This document shows positions 1-6,439 of a stretch of 7,463 nucleotides of DNA, one piece after another. The notes below the pieces were generated by a model, which ran no database searches, was not told where the DNA came from, and saw only the letters and a program-made list of their open reading frames with translations. The DNA is from an uncultured Sphingopyxis sp. GTDB lineage: Bacteria; Pseudomonadota; Alphaproteobacteria; Sphingomonadales; Sphingomonadaceae. Position numbers and translations under genes: made by a program. Each line of letters starts with the position of its first letter. Position 1 is the first letter of the stretch. The stretch spans positions 1 to 7,463 of the forward strand of contig CALFXW010000091.1 in NCBI GenBank assembly GCA_937957805.1. Reading direction: 5' to 3'.

Positions 1-1
1 G

Positions 2-280
2 GCCGCCTATCATTTTACCGGCTATCGGCGGGGGATGGCGCTGCTCAATGTCCCCGCACCGCATATCAGGCTGGCGCGCAGTGACCATGGCCTGACGCTG
101 GAAGTTACGTTCAGCCTGCCGCCCAAACTCGCCCAGGATGCGCGCGTCGGTTTTAGCGCCATCATCGCCGATACGGCGGGTAACAAAGCCTATTGGGCGC
201 TGCGCCACCCACCGGGGGTGCCCGATTTTCACCATGATGATTGCTTTGCCGCGCGGCTTGGGGCACCGCAGCGGCCATGA
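2..280 (+). CDS. DOMON-like domain protein, C-terminal part (5' end outside window)
   Basis: The frame is open from base 2 and ends with TGA at 278-280, giving the last 92 residues of a protein that begins before the window. The C-terminal block YWALRHPPGVPDFHHDDCFA is the part I recognise: this Trp/His-rich ending, with the PDFHH..CF core, is typical of short proteins annotated as DOMON-like in sphingomonads. DOMON folds are beta-sandwiches that in other proteins bind haem or sugar, but the ligand here is unknown. No membrane segment or export signal can be judged because the start is missing. The stop overlaps the ATG of the next gene in ATGA, which implies translational coupling with the NamZ-family protein and so a shared role, possibly in amino-sugar handling. 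The reading frame is secure; the family name is from memory of the motif. Confidence 0.72.
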   Translation, partial: AAYHFTGYRRGMALLNVPAPHIRLARSDHGLTLEVTFSLPPKLAQDARVGFSAIIADTAGNKAYWALRHPPGVPDFHHDDCFAARLGAPQRP

Positions 281-1479
281 ATGTCCAATTTGGTATCGAC
301 CGCCTGCTCACCGACCCGCAATCGCTGGGCGAATTGGCGGGCCGCCGTGTCGCGCTGCTCGCCCACCCGGCATCGCTGACTGCCGACTTGCGCCACAGCC
401 TTGATGCGCTGGTTGCGGCGGGGGTCAATATAACCGCCGTTTTCGGGCCGCAGCACGGCGTGCGCGGCGACTTGCAGGATAATATGGTGGAAAGCCCGGA
501 TTATACCGATCCGGTCTATGGCATCCCCGTGTTCAGCCTCTATGGCGAAGTGCGCCGCCCAAGCGGGCAGATGCTTTCGACCTTTGATGTGATTTTGGTC
601 GATTTGCAGGATTTGGGTTGCCGCATCTACACATTCATCACCAGCCTTCTCTATATCCTCGAAGCCGCTGCCGCGCATGCCAAGAGCGTCTGGGTGCTCG
701 ACCGGCCCAACCCCGCTGGCCGCCCGGTGGAGGGGCTGGCGCTGCGTCCCGGCTGGGAAAGCTTTGTCGGTGCCGCACCCATCCCGATGCGCCACGGCCT
801 TACCATGGGCGAATTGGGCCATTATTTCATCGACCATTATGCACTGGACGTTGATTATCGCGTCGTTGCGATGACGGGCTATGCCCCCGATGATGTGCCC
901 GGTTTTGGCTGGCCGATGGAACATATCTGGGTCAACCCCAGCCCCAATGCGCCCAATCTCAACATGGCGCGCGCCTATGCGGGGACGGTGATGCTGGAGG
1001 GGACGAGCCTTAGCGAAGGGCGCGGCACCACCCGTCCGCTCGAACTGTTCGGCGCGCCCGATCTGGATGCGGGCGCGATTGCCCGCGCGATGGCGGATCT
1101 GGCACCCCAATGGCTGGCGGGCTGTAAATTGCGCCCGGTCCATTTTGAACCGACTTTTCACAAGCATGCCGGGCAATTGTGCAATGGCCTGCACATTCAT
1201 GCCGAAGGGCCATGGTATGACCATGCCGGCTTTCGCCCGTGGCGGGTGCAGGCGCTGGCGTTCAAGGCAATCCGCCAGCTTTACCGCGATTATCCGCTGT
1301 GGCGCGATTTCCCTTATGAATATGTGTTCGACCGCTTGGCGATTGACGTCATCAATGGTGGTGAGGATTTGCGCCGCTGGGTGGATGACGATGCAGCCAC
1401 ACCGGCGGATCTCGACGCCATAACAGTGGCTGACGAACGCGCATGGCTTGAGCAACGCACCCCTTTCATGCTTTACTGA
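277..1479 (+). CDS. namZ: NamZ/DUF1343-family exo-beta-N-acetylmuramidase
   Basis: A 400-residue protein, the usual length for the DUF1343 family, whose founding enzyme NamZ removes terminal beta-1,4-linked MurNAc from peptidoglycan fragments. Family motifs in order: FGPQHG (56-61), SLYGE (87-91), DLQDLGCRIYTF (109-120), LDRPNP (141-146), MRHGLTMGEL (171-180), PSPN (221-224), EGTSLSEGRGTTRPLELFG (241-259) and FDRLAID (351-357). The first half forms the Rossmann-like part and the second half the auxiliary domain of the family. I chose the ATG at 277 because it overlaps the upstream stop in ATGA; a TTG 36 bases earlier is in frame but lies inside the upstream gene. The N-terminus MNVQFGIDRL is not a signal peptide, unlike secreted relatives, so a cytoplasmic enzyme acting on imported fragments is inferred. 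The GH84-type glucosaminidase two genes on would supply the complementary cut. Family assignment is strong; substrate is by homology. Confidence 0.92.
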   Translation: MNVQFGIDRLLTDPQSLGELAGRRVALLAHPASLTADLRHSLDALVAAGVNITAVFGPQHGVRGDLQDNMVESPDYTDPVYGIPVFSLYGEVRRPSGQMLSTFDVILVDLQDLGCRIYTFITSLLYILEAAAAHAKSVWVLDRPNPAGRPVEGLALRPGWESFVGAAPIPMRHGLTMGELGHYFIDHYALDVDYRVVAMTGYAPDDVPGFGWPMEHIWVNPSPNAPNLNMARAYAGTVMLEGTSLSEGRGTTRPLELFGAPDLDAGAIARAMADLAPQWLAGCKLRPVHFEPTFHKHAGQLCNGLHIHAEGPWYDHAGFRPWRVQALAFKAIRQLYRDYPLWRDFPYEYVFDRLAIDVINGGEDLRRWVDDDAATPADLDAITVADERAWLEQRTPFMLY

Positions 1480-1496
1480 GCGCATCGACCGCTACC

Positions 1497-1505
1497 AAAG
1501 GGGGG
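1497..1505 (+). promoter_or_regulatory. Strong ribosome binding site of the ABM monooxygenase gene
   Basis: AAAGGGGGG lies four bases before the ATG at 1510 in the 30-base gap after the NamZ-family gene. It fixes the start and suggests that the small protein is translated independently, in contrast to the coupled start of the gene before it. Confidence 0.6.
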
Positions 1506-1509
1506 CGTC

Positions 1510-1818
1510 ATGATATTGGTTACCGGAGAAATTTTGGCCAAGCCCGACCGCGCGGCAGAGGTGGAGGGGCTGTCGCTCGCGCATGTCAAACGCTCCCGGG
1601 CGGAGGATGGCTGCATCAGCCATGATGTCCACCGCCATGTCGAAGACCCCAATCGTTTCGTTTTCGTCGAAGCTTGGAGCGATATGATCAAGCTTAAGGC
1701 ACATTTTGCCCTGCCGGAATCGCAGCAATTCGCGCGGCAAGTGGCGCTGATGGCGCAGGAACCCGTGAAGATAGAGATTTTTCACGCGGTGCCGATAGCC
1801 GCCAACCTGTCGCTGTAA
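1510..1818 (+). CDS. ABM-type (antibiotic biosynthesis monooxygenase-like) small protein, putative quinol monooxygenase
   Basis: A 102-residue protein with the size and pattern of the dimeric ferredoxin-like ABM family (YgiN and relatives): an N-terminal strand MILVTGEI, a helix, then EDGCISHDV (32-40), a central strand DPNRFVFVEAW (46-56), a helix starting near KLKAHFALPESQQF (61-74), and a closing strand VKIEIFHAV (86-94). Members oxidise quinols or polyketide-like phenols without a cofactor, and many have no known substrate. His24, His38 and His65 lie at positions commonly conserved, but I cannot assign catalysis. It has no signal peptide or membrane segment, so it is probably cytoplasmic. 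It sits between two glycosidase genes with gaps of 30 and 10 bases, so it is probably co-transcribed with them, although no biochemical link to amino-sugar breakdown is obvious. Family is fairly sure; the reaction is unknown. Confidence 0.85.
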   Translation: MILVTGEILAKPDRAAEVEGLSLAHVKRSRAEDGCISHDVHRHVEDPNRFVFVEAWSDMIKLKAHFALPESQQFARQVALMAQEPVKIEIFHAVPIAANLSL

Positions 1819-1828
1819 CCTGCCGACT

Positions 1829-2905
1829 GTGCCTGTAAATACGCCGCCGTTGGGGCTGATAGAGGGGTTTTTCGGCCCGCTATGGTCATGGGCGGAACGG
1901 CGCAGCGTCGCCCAAATCCTTTCCGCGCACGGCTTTGGTTTTTACCATTATGCGCCCAAGGGCGATGCTTTGTTGCGTGAAAAATGGCAGATAGCCTATG
2001 CCCCGGCGGACGTCGCAGCACTTGGTGCTTTCGCAGACTATGTGCGGGGGCAGGGGATGCGCTTTGGCGTCGGCCTGTCGCCCTTTGGCGCGCAACATGG
2101 GTTTGATGCGGCCGCACGCGCCGCGATGCGTGCCAAGCTGGCGCAGCTCGACGATGCGGGCATCGATGACCTCGCCATCCTGTTTGACGATATGGATGGG
2201 GCGATTGGTGACCTTGCCGCGCGACAGGTCGAAATCATCGATTTTGTAACCCAGCACAGCCGCGCGCAGCAATTTTACACCTGTCCCAGCTATTATAGCG
2301 ATGATGCGGTGCTCGACCGGGTGTTTGGCGCGCGGCCAGCAAATTATCTCGAAGATTTTGGTCGGCTGACGCACCGGGACATTGCGGTATATTGGACGGG
2401 GGAGGAGGTGTGCGCCCGCGCCATTTCGCCCGGCCATATCGCCGATGTCACCCGGCGCTTGGGCCGTGCGCCTGCCATTTGGGACAATTGGCCGGTGAAT
2501 GACGGGGCGCGGATGCGGGGGCATTTGCATTTGCGCGGCTTTACCGGGCGCGACCCGGCGATTGCCCCCGCTATCCACAGCCATGCGGTCAACCCCTGCC
2601 TGCAACCCATTTTGAGCTGTATCGCTGCCATCACCCTGCCGCAGCTTTACCGTGAAGGCGCGGATTATGCTTATATGGCGGCATTTGTAGCGGCGGCAGA
2701 AATGGTGTGCGGGGCGCAACTGGCCGATATGCTGCATGCCGACCTGTTGCGGCTCGAAGATGGCGGGCTGCCGCGCATCGATGCGACGGCACGCGCGAAA
2801 CTGACCGCGCGTTACAAGGCCATCGACCATCCAGCCGCGCGCGAAGTAGTGCGCTGGCTGGCGGGCGATTATGCCAAGGATGCGGATGGCGTGCAGACGC
2901 AATAA
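1829..2905 (+). CDS. GH84-type beta-N-acetylglucosaminidase (NAGidase domain)
   Basis: A 358-residue protein matching the catalytic domain of glycoside hydrolase family 84, which removes beta-linked GlcNAc by substrate-assisted catalysis. Visible motifs: GLIEGFFGPLWSW (9-21), FYHYAPKGD (38-46), GVGLSPFG (80-87), LFDDMD (118-123), YWTG (188-191), WDNWPVND (218-225) and HAVNPCLQ (252-259). From memory of human O-GlcNAcase, the catalytic pair D174/D175 corresponds to D120/D121, W278/N280/D285 to W218/N220/D225, and N313 to N255, so the active site looks complete. No stalk, HAT or carbohydrate-binding domain follows, and there is no signal peptide, so this is a minimal cytoplasmic form. The start is GTG at 1829, 10 bases after the previous stop; the Shine-Dalgarno is weak and TTG at 1850 is an alternative just before the GLIEGFF motif. 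Likely substrate is wall-derived GlcNAc in view of the NamZ-family gene, but a protein O-GlcNAc role is not excluded. Confidence 0.9.
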   Translation: MPVNTPPLGLIEGFFGPLWSWAERRSVAQILSAHGFGFYHYAPKGDALLREKWQIAYAPADVAALGAFADYVRGQGMRFGVGLSPFGAQHGFDAAARAAMRAKLAQLDDAGIDDLAILFDDMDGAIGDLAARQVEIIDFVTQHSRAQQFYTCPSYYSDDAVLDRVFGARPANYLEDFGRLTHRDIAVYWTGEEVCARAISPGHIADVTRRLGRAPAIWDNWPVNDGARMRGHLHLRGFTGRDPAIAPAIHSHAVNPCLQPILSCIAAITLPQLYREGADYAYMAAFVAAAEMVCGAQLADMLHADLLRLEDGGLPRIDATARAKLTARYKAIDHPAAREVVRWLAGDYAKDADGVQTQ

Positions 2906-2943
2906 AATTACCCAAAAATCGCGACTTAGCGATGATTGATTGG

Positions 2944-2972
2944 TTGACGCTTACGTGAACGTGAAACATGAT
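2944..2972 (+). promoter_or_regulatory. Promoter with 22-bp palindromic operator before the racemase gene
   Basis: Bases 2944-2965 form an imperfect palindrome with left arm TTGACGCTTAC and right arm GTGAACGTGAA; 8 of 11 position pairs are complementary, centred on ACGT-type half sites. TTGACG at 2944-2949 can serve as -35 and CATGAT at 2967-2972 as -10, with a 17-base spacer, so the operator fills the spacer. A start near 2979 leaves a leader of about 25 bases before the GTG at 3004. A dyad inside the promoter spacer is typical of MerR-family control, and the half sites recall those of LiuR-type regulators of branched-chain acyl-CoA breakdown (from memory). The same bases also contain a tandem ACGTGA-ACGTGA direct repeat at 2953-2964. 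No regulator gene lies in the window. Confidence 0.5.
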
Positions 2973-3003
2973 GCGCCGAGGATAGAGATTCGGGGGATCG
3001 CGC

Positions 3004-4134
3004 GTGGCAGGGCCGCTGACCGGCATAAAAATCATTGAATTTGCAGGGATTGGCCCCGGCCCCTTTTGCGGGATGATGCTGGGTGACCATGGCGCAGAGG
3101 TCATACGGATCGAACGTCCGGGCGGGATGCGCCTGCCGCATGACCCGCTGGCGCGCAATCGCCGGTCAATCTGCCTCGACATGAAAAATCCGCAAGCTAT
3201 CGACATTGCGCGCGAACTGTGCCGCAGCGCCGATGCGATCATAGAGGGGTATCGCCCCGGCGTGATGGAACGATTGGGGCTGGGGCCGGACGTGCTGCTT
3301 TCCGACAATCCGGCGCTGATCTATGGCCGGATGACCGGCTGGGGCCAGCATGGCCCCTATGCGCCCGCAGCGGGGCATGACATCAACTATATTGCGCTGT
3401 CGGGCGTGCTCCACACCATCGGGCGTGCAGGCGAAAAGCCGGTGCCGCCGGTCAATTATGTCGGCGATTTTGGCGGTGGCGGGATGATGCTCGCCTATGG
3501 AATGGTCAGCGCCATCCTCGCGGTAAAAATGGGCGGCAAGGGACAGGTTATCGACTGTGCCATGACCGATGGTTCGGCGCTGCTTTCGGCGATGACGTGG
3601 GGTTTCCGCGCGCTCGGCGTCTGGCAGGATCAGGCCGGGGTCAACCGGCTCGACGGTGGCGCACCCTATTATGACACCTATGGTTGCGCCGACGGCAAAT
3701 ATATCTCGATCGGGTCGATTGAGCCGCAATTTTACGCACTATTGCGCCAGAAAACCGGGCTGGACGCCGACGCCGATTTCGATGCGCAGGATGATGCAGC
3801 ACGCTGGCCCTTGCTCAAGCAGAAATTGACCGCGCTGTTCGCCAGCCAGCCGCGTGACCATTGGTGCAATTTGATGGAGGGGAGCGATATCTGCTTTGCC
3901 CCCGTGCTATCGATGGCCGAAGCACCGCAGCATCCGCATAATGTCGCGCGGCAAACCTTTATCGAAGTGGATGGCACGACCATGCCCGCGCCTGCGCCGC
4001 GTTACAGCGGCACGCCCACGGCGCACCCCAAAGGGGCAGGGCCAAAGGGTGCCGACGGAGATGCGATTCTGGGCGAAATTGGGTATGATTCAGCGCGAAT
4101 CGCCGCGCTGCGCAGCAATGGCGCGATGCAGTAA
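3004..4134 (+). CDS. Alpha-methylacyl-CoA racemase (CaiB/BaiF CoA-transferase family III fold)
   Basis: A 376-residue protein of family III CoA-transferase fold, closest in pattern to alpha-methylacyl-CoA racemases, which interconvert (R)- and (S)-2-methylacyl-CoA esters so that branched chains can enter beta-oxidation. The N-terminus MAGPLTGIKIIEFAGIGPGP is characteristic of the racemase branch. The catalytic set of the Mycobacterium tuberculosis enzyme (His126, Asp156, Glu241) is present one residue earlier: H125 in AAGHDINY, D155 in NYVGDFGGGG, and E240 in ISIGSIEPQF. Further marks are RNRRSICLDMK (51-61), EGYRPGVMERLG (81-92) and the motif GQVIDCAMTDG (180-190). Start is GTG at 3004, preceded by GGGGG at about eight bases. 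It is separated from the glycosidase cluster by 98 bases carrying its own promoter and palindrome, so it is probably a separate unit. Other members of the fold are CoA transferases, but those use an aspartate in a different context. Confidence 0.93.
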   Translation: MAGPLTGIKIIEFAGIGPGPFCGMMLGDHGAEVIRIERPGGMRLPHDPLARNRRSICLDMKNPQAIDIARELCRSADAIIEGYRPGVMERLGLGPDVLLSDNPALIYGRMTGWGQHGPYAPAAGHDINYIALSGVLHTIGRAGEKPVPPVNYVGDFGGGGMMLAYGMVSAILAVKMGGKGQVIDCAMTDGSALLSAMTWGFRALGVWQDQAGVNRLDGGAPYYDTYGCADGKYISIGSIEPQFYALLRQKTGLDADADFDAQDDAARWPLLKQKLTALFASQPRDHWCNLMEGSDICFAPVLSMAEAPQHPHNVARQTFIEVDGTTMPAPAPRYSGTPTAHPKGAGPKGADGDAILGEIGYDSARIAALRSNGAMQ

Positions 4135-4141
4135 GTTTCAA

Positions 4142-4159
4142 AGCGCGTCCCCCCGCGCT
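4142..4159 (+). terminator. Possible weak hairpin terminator after the racemase gene
   Basis: AGCGCG (4142-4147) and CGCGCT (4154-4159) are perfect inverted arms around a TCCCCC loop, starting eight bases after the racemase stop. A run of five T lies at 4170-4174, which is 10 bases past the stem, so it is not a textbook intrinsic terminator. A second small hairpin, CCCGC (4185-4189) with GCGGG (4197-4201), stands between it and the next gene. No convincing promoter was seen in this 94-base gap, so the dehydrogenase could be read from the racemase promoter or from a promoter I do not recognise. Confidence 0.25.
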
Positions 4160-4217
4160 GGTTGGTGGATTTTTGCCGGGTCTACCCGCGACAACAGCGG
4201 GCCGGTGCGGAGTAAAA

Positions 4218-4223
4218 AAGGGG
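4218..4223 (+). promoter_or_regulatory. Ribosome binding site fixing the dehydrogenase start
   Basis: AAGGGG ends five bases before ATG 4229. The reading frame is open far upstream, back into the racemase gene, so this site together with the signal peptide that begins at 4229 decides the true start. Confidence 0.7.
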
Positions 4224-4228
4224 TCGGC

Positions 4229-6376
4229 ATGCGTATCGCTGTAGTTTTGGGGGTTATCGCCGCGCCATTATTGGCGCTGGCTGGCTGTTCGCTCTCGGGC
4301 GGGAGCAGCGCGGTCGTCGATGATAATCGGCTGGTGCAGGCGGCGAGCCACCCCGACGAATGGGTGACGCACGGCGGCACCTATGCCGAACAGCGCTTCA
4401 GCCAGCTCGACCAAATTAGCGCGCAAAATGTCGGGCAATTGGGCCTCGCGTGGAGCGCGGAGTTTGACACCAATCGCGGGCAGGAAGCGACGCCGATTGT
4501 CGTCGATGGCGTGCTTTATACGACAACGGCGTGGAGCAAGGTTTACGCGTTTGATGCCGCAACCGGCCGGCAATTATGGCGTTTCGACCCCGAAGTGCCC
4601 GGGCAGCGCGGCTTTTCGGCCTGCTGCGATGTCGTCAATCGCGGGGTGGCGGTTTATGGCGGCAAGGTTTTTGTCGGCACGCTCGACGGGCGGCTGATTG
4701 CCATTGATGCCAAAACCGGGCGGCAGGTCTGGTCAACGGTGACTGTTGACCAGTCCAAACCCTATACGATCACCGGTGCGCCGCGCATCGTAAAGGGGCG
4801 CGTCCTTATCGGCAATGGCGGCGCGGAATATGGCGTGCGCGGCTATGTTTCGGCTTATGACGCCAATGATGGTTCCTTGGTCTGGCGATTTTACACTGTT
4901 CCGCCGGGGCCGAACCAGCCCGCCGACAACGCCGTTTCCGACCCTGAAATTGCGCGGATGCGCGCGACGTGGGCGGGCGACTGGAGCCGATTTGGCGGCG
5001 GCGGCACGGTTTGGGATGCCATCGTCTATGACCCGGATTTCAACCAGATCTTGATTGGCGTGGGCAATGGCAGCCCGTGGAACCAGAAAATCCGGTCGGA
5101 GGGACGGGGCGACAACCTCTTCCTCTCCTCGGTCGTCGCGCTCGATGCCGACACTGGCCGTTACCGCTGGCATTATCAGGGGACGCCCGGTGAGACATGG
5201 GATTTCACCCAGACCCAGCCGATTATCCTCGCCGACCTCAATATAGAGGGGCGGCCGCGCAAGGTGATGATGCAGGCCCCCAAAAACGGCTTTTTCTATG
5301 TTATCGACCGCAGCAACGGGCGCTTGATTTCGGCGCGTAACTTTGTGCCGCAGAGTTGGACGACGGGCGTCGATATGGCGACTGGCCGCCCCATCGAAAC
5401 CCCCAATGCCCGTTATACCGATGGCAGTTTTGTCGCGCTGCCCAGTGCGCTTGGCGCGCATAATTGGCACCCGATGGCGTTCAGCCCTGATACCGGGCTC
5501 GTCTATTTGCCCGCGCAGGAAGTGCCCTTTGCCTATAGCAATGACACGGCCTTTGCCGGGCGTCAGGGGGGCTGGAATGTCGGGATCGACTTCCTCGCCA
5601 ATGCGGTGCCCGATGACCCGTCAACCATCCGTGCGGTGCGTGCGATGCTCAAGGGGCAGCTCATCGCCTGGGATCCCATCCGCCAGCGGGAGGTTTGGCG
5701 CGTCCAATATGACGGGCCGTGGAATGGCGGGGTGCTGGCAACGCATGGCGGCCTCGTCTTTCAGGGCAATGCCCATGGCGCTTTTCAAGCCTTTGATGCG
5801 CGCACGGGGGCCAAGCTGTGGTCGTTCGATGCGGGCACTGGCATTATCGCGCCGCCAATCAGTTACCGCATTGGCGATACGCAATATATTGCGGTGATGG
5901 CGGGCTATGGCGGGGCATTCCCGCTGTCGTCGGGCTTTGTCCCCAATGCGCGCCCGATGCCCAATGGCCGGTTGCTGGTGTTCAAATTGGGCGGCAATAC
6001 GCCCTATAGCATCACGCCGATTGAAAACCCGCCTGCGGTGCGCGTGACGAGCAGCTTTACCGCCGCTCAGGTCGAACGCGGACGGCAATTGTTTGAAACA
6101 AATTGCGGCGTTTGCCATGGGGCAGGGGCGATGTCGTCGGGCGTCTTGCCCGATTTGCGCCGCCGACCCAGCATCAATGATGCCGCGACCTTCAAATCCA
6201 TCGTCATCGATGGCGCGTTGCAGGACAATGGCATGATCAGCTTTGCGCGCTATTTCTCGGCCCAGGATGCAGAGGCGATACGCGGTTACATCGCATCGCG
6301 CGCGGCATCACTGGCCCGGCAGGAAGCGGCTACGCCACCAGCCAGCCCAGCTGCGGCACCACCCGCGCGCCGATGA
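4229..6376 (+). CDS. PQQ-dependent quinohemoprotein alcohol dehydrogenase (methanol/ethanol family), putative lipoprotein
   Basis: A 715-residue type II quinohemoprotein dehydrogenase that should oxidise alcohols outside the inner membrane and pass electrons through its own haem. Residues 1-20 are a lipoprotein signal with lipobox LAGC, acylated Cys20 and Ser at +2, which favours the outer membrane. The propeller shows repeated docking motifs such as AFDAATGRQLWRF, AIDAKTGRQVW, ALDADTGRYRW and AFDARTGAKLWSF. Vicinal C132-C133 matches the disulfide ring over PQQ. Metal ligands are E200, N280 and D325 (also the catalytic base), and K352 sits in the PQQ-contacting APKNGFFYVIDR segment. Position 327 is Thr rather than the extra Asp of lanthanide enzymes, so calcium is predicted. 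The C-terminal cytochrome c domain has CGVCH (626-630) and a likely axial Met669, followed by a Pro/Ala-rich tail. No cytochrome, pqq or aldehyde dehydrogenase genes lie nearby, so the substrate is open. Confidence 0.95.
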   Translation: MRIAVVLGVIAAPLLALAGCSLSGGSSAVVDDNRLVQAASHPDEWVTHGGTYAEQRFSQLDQISAQNVGQLGLAWSAEFDTNRGQEATPIVVDGVLYTTTAWSKVYAFDAATGRQLWRFDPEVPGQRGFSACCDVVNRGVAVYGGKVFVGTLDGRLIAIDAKTGRQVWSTVTVDQSKPYTITGAPRIVKGRVLIGNGGAEYGVRGYVSAYDANDGSLVWRFYTVPPGPNQPADNAVSDPEIARMRATWAGDWSRFGGGGTVWDAIVYDPDFNQILIGVGNGSPWNQKIRSEGRGDNLFLSSVVALDADTGRYRWHYQGTPGETWDFTQTQPIILADLNIEGRPRKVMMQAPKNGFFYVIDRSNGRLISARNFVPQSWTTGVDMATGRPIETPNARYTDGSFVALPSALGAHNWHPMAFSPDTGLVYLPAQEVPFAYSNDTAFAGRQGGWNVGIDFLANAVPDDPSTIRAVRAMLKGQLIAWDPIRQREVWRVQYDGPWNGGVLATHGGLVFQGNAHGAFQAFDARTGAKLWSFDAGTGIIAPPISYRIGDTQYIAVMAGYGGAFPLSSGFVPNARPMPNGRLLVFKLGGNTPYSITPIENPPAVRVTSSFTAAQVERGRQLFETNCGVCHGAGAMSSGVLPDLRRRPSINDAATFKSIVIDGALQDNGMISFARYFSAQDAEAIRGYIASRAASLARQEAATPPASPAAAPPARR

Positions 6377-6398
6377 TGCGTTTATTGCCGCGCACCCA

Positions 6399-6427
6399 TT
6401 GACCATGGCGGCGCATCCCCCTAGGGG
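6399..6427 (+). promoter_or_regulatory. Possible tRNA-Lys promoter overlapping the hairpin
   Basis: TTGACC at 6399-6404 is a good -35; 17 bases on, TAGGGG at 6422-6427 would be a poor -10 that shares only TA with the consensus. A GC-rich discriminator follows, and transcription would start about five bases before the tRNA, as is common for stable RNA genes. The fit is weak and it competes with the hairpin reading of the same bases. Confidence 0.25.
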
Positions 6428-6434
6428 GAGCGCC
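6410..6434 (+). terminator. Strong GC-rich hairpin between the dehydrogenase and tRNA-Lys
   Basis: GGCGC (6410-6414) pairs with GCGCC (6430-6434), and TCCCC (6416-6420) with GGGGA (6425-6429), around a CTAG loop; only A6415 is unpaired. The inner part TCCCCCTAGGGGGA is a perfect palindrome. It begins 33 bases after the dehydrogenase stop and ends five bases before the tRNA. There is no T run after it, so it may end or protect the dehydrogenase mRNA, or be part of the tRNA promoter region, rather than be a classical terminator. Both directions would form it equally well. Confidence 0.45.
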
Positions 6435-6439
6435 GGTCG

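Noticed and set aside
229..1485. A 418-codon open frame on the minus strand across the whole NamZ-family gene
   Set aside because: It is a mirror of the codon pattern of a GC-rich gene; its protein has no recognisable motif, while the plus strand has a full family signature.
1886..2902. A 338-codon open frame on the minus strand opposite the GH84 gene
   Set aside because: Same shadow effect; the plus strand carries the GH84 active-site motifs and the antisense product resembles nothing I know.
2918..2933. ATCGC/GCGAT small inverted repeat after the GH84 gene as a terminator
   Set aside because: Only five pairs, with no T run on the plus strand; the A run before it would only suit a minus-strand terminator, and no minus-strand gene is there.
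3896..4228. Upstream extension of the dehydrogenase frame into the racemase gene
   Set aside because: The stretch is an out-of-frame translation of the racemase gene. A signal peptide and a good ribosome binding site begin at 4229.
4733..5470. A 245-codon minus-strand open frame within the dehydrogenase
   Set aside because: Shadow of the real gene, with arginine/alanine-rich composition and no domain.
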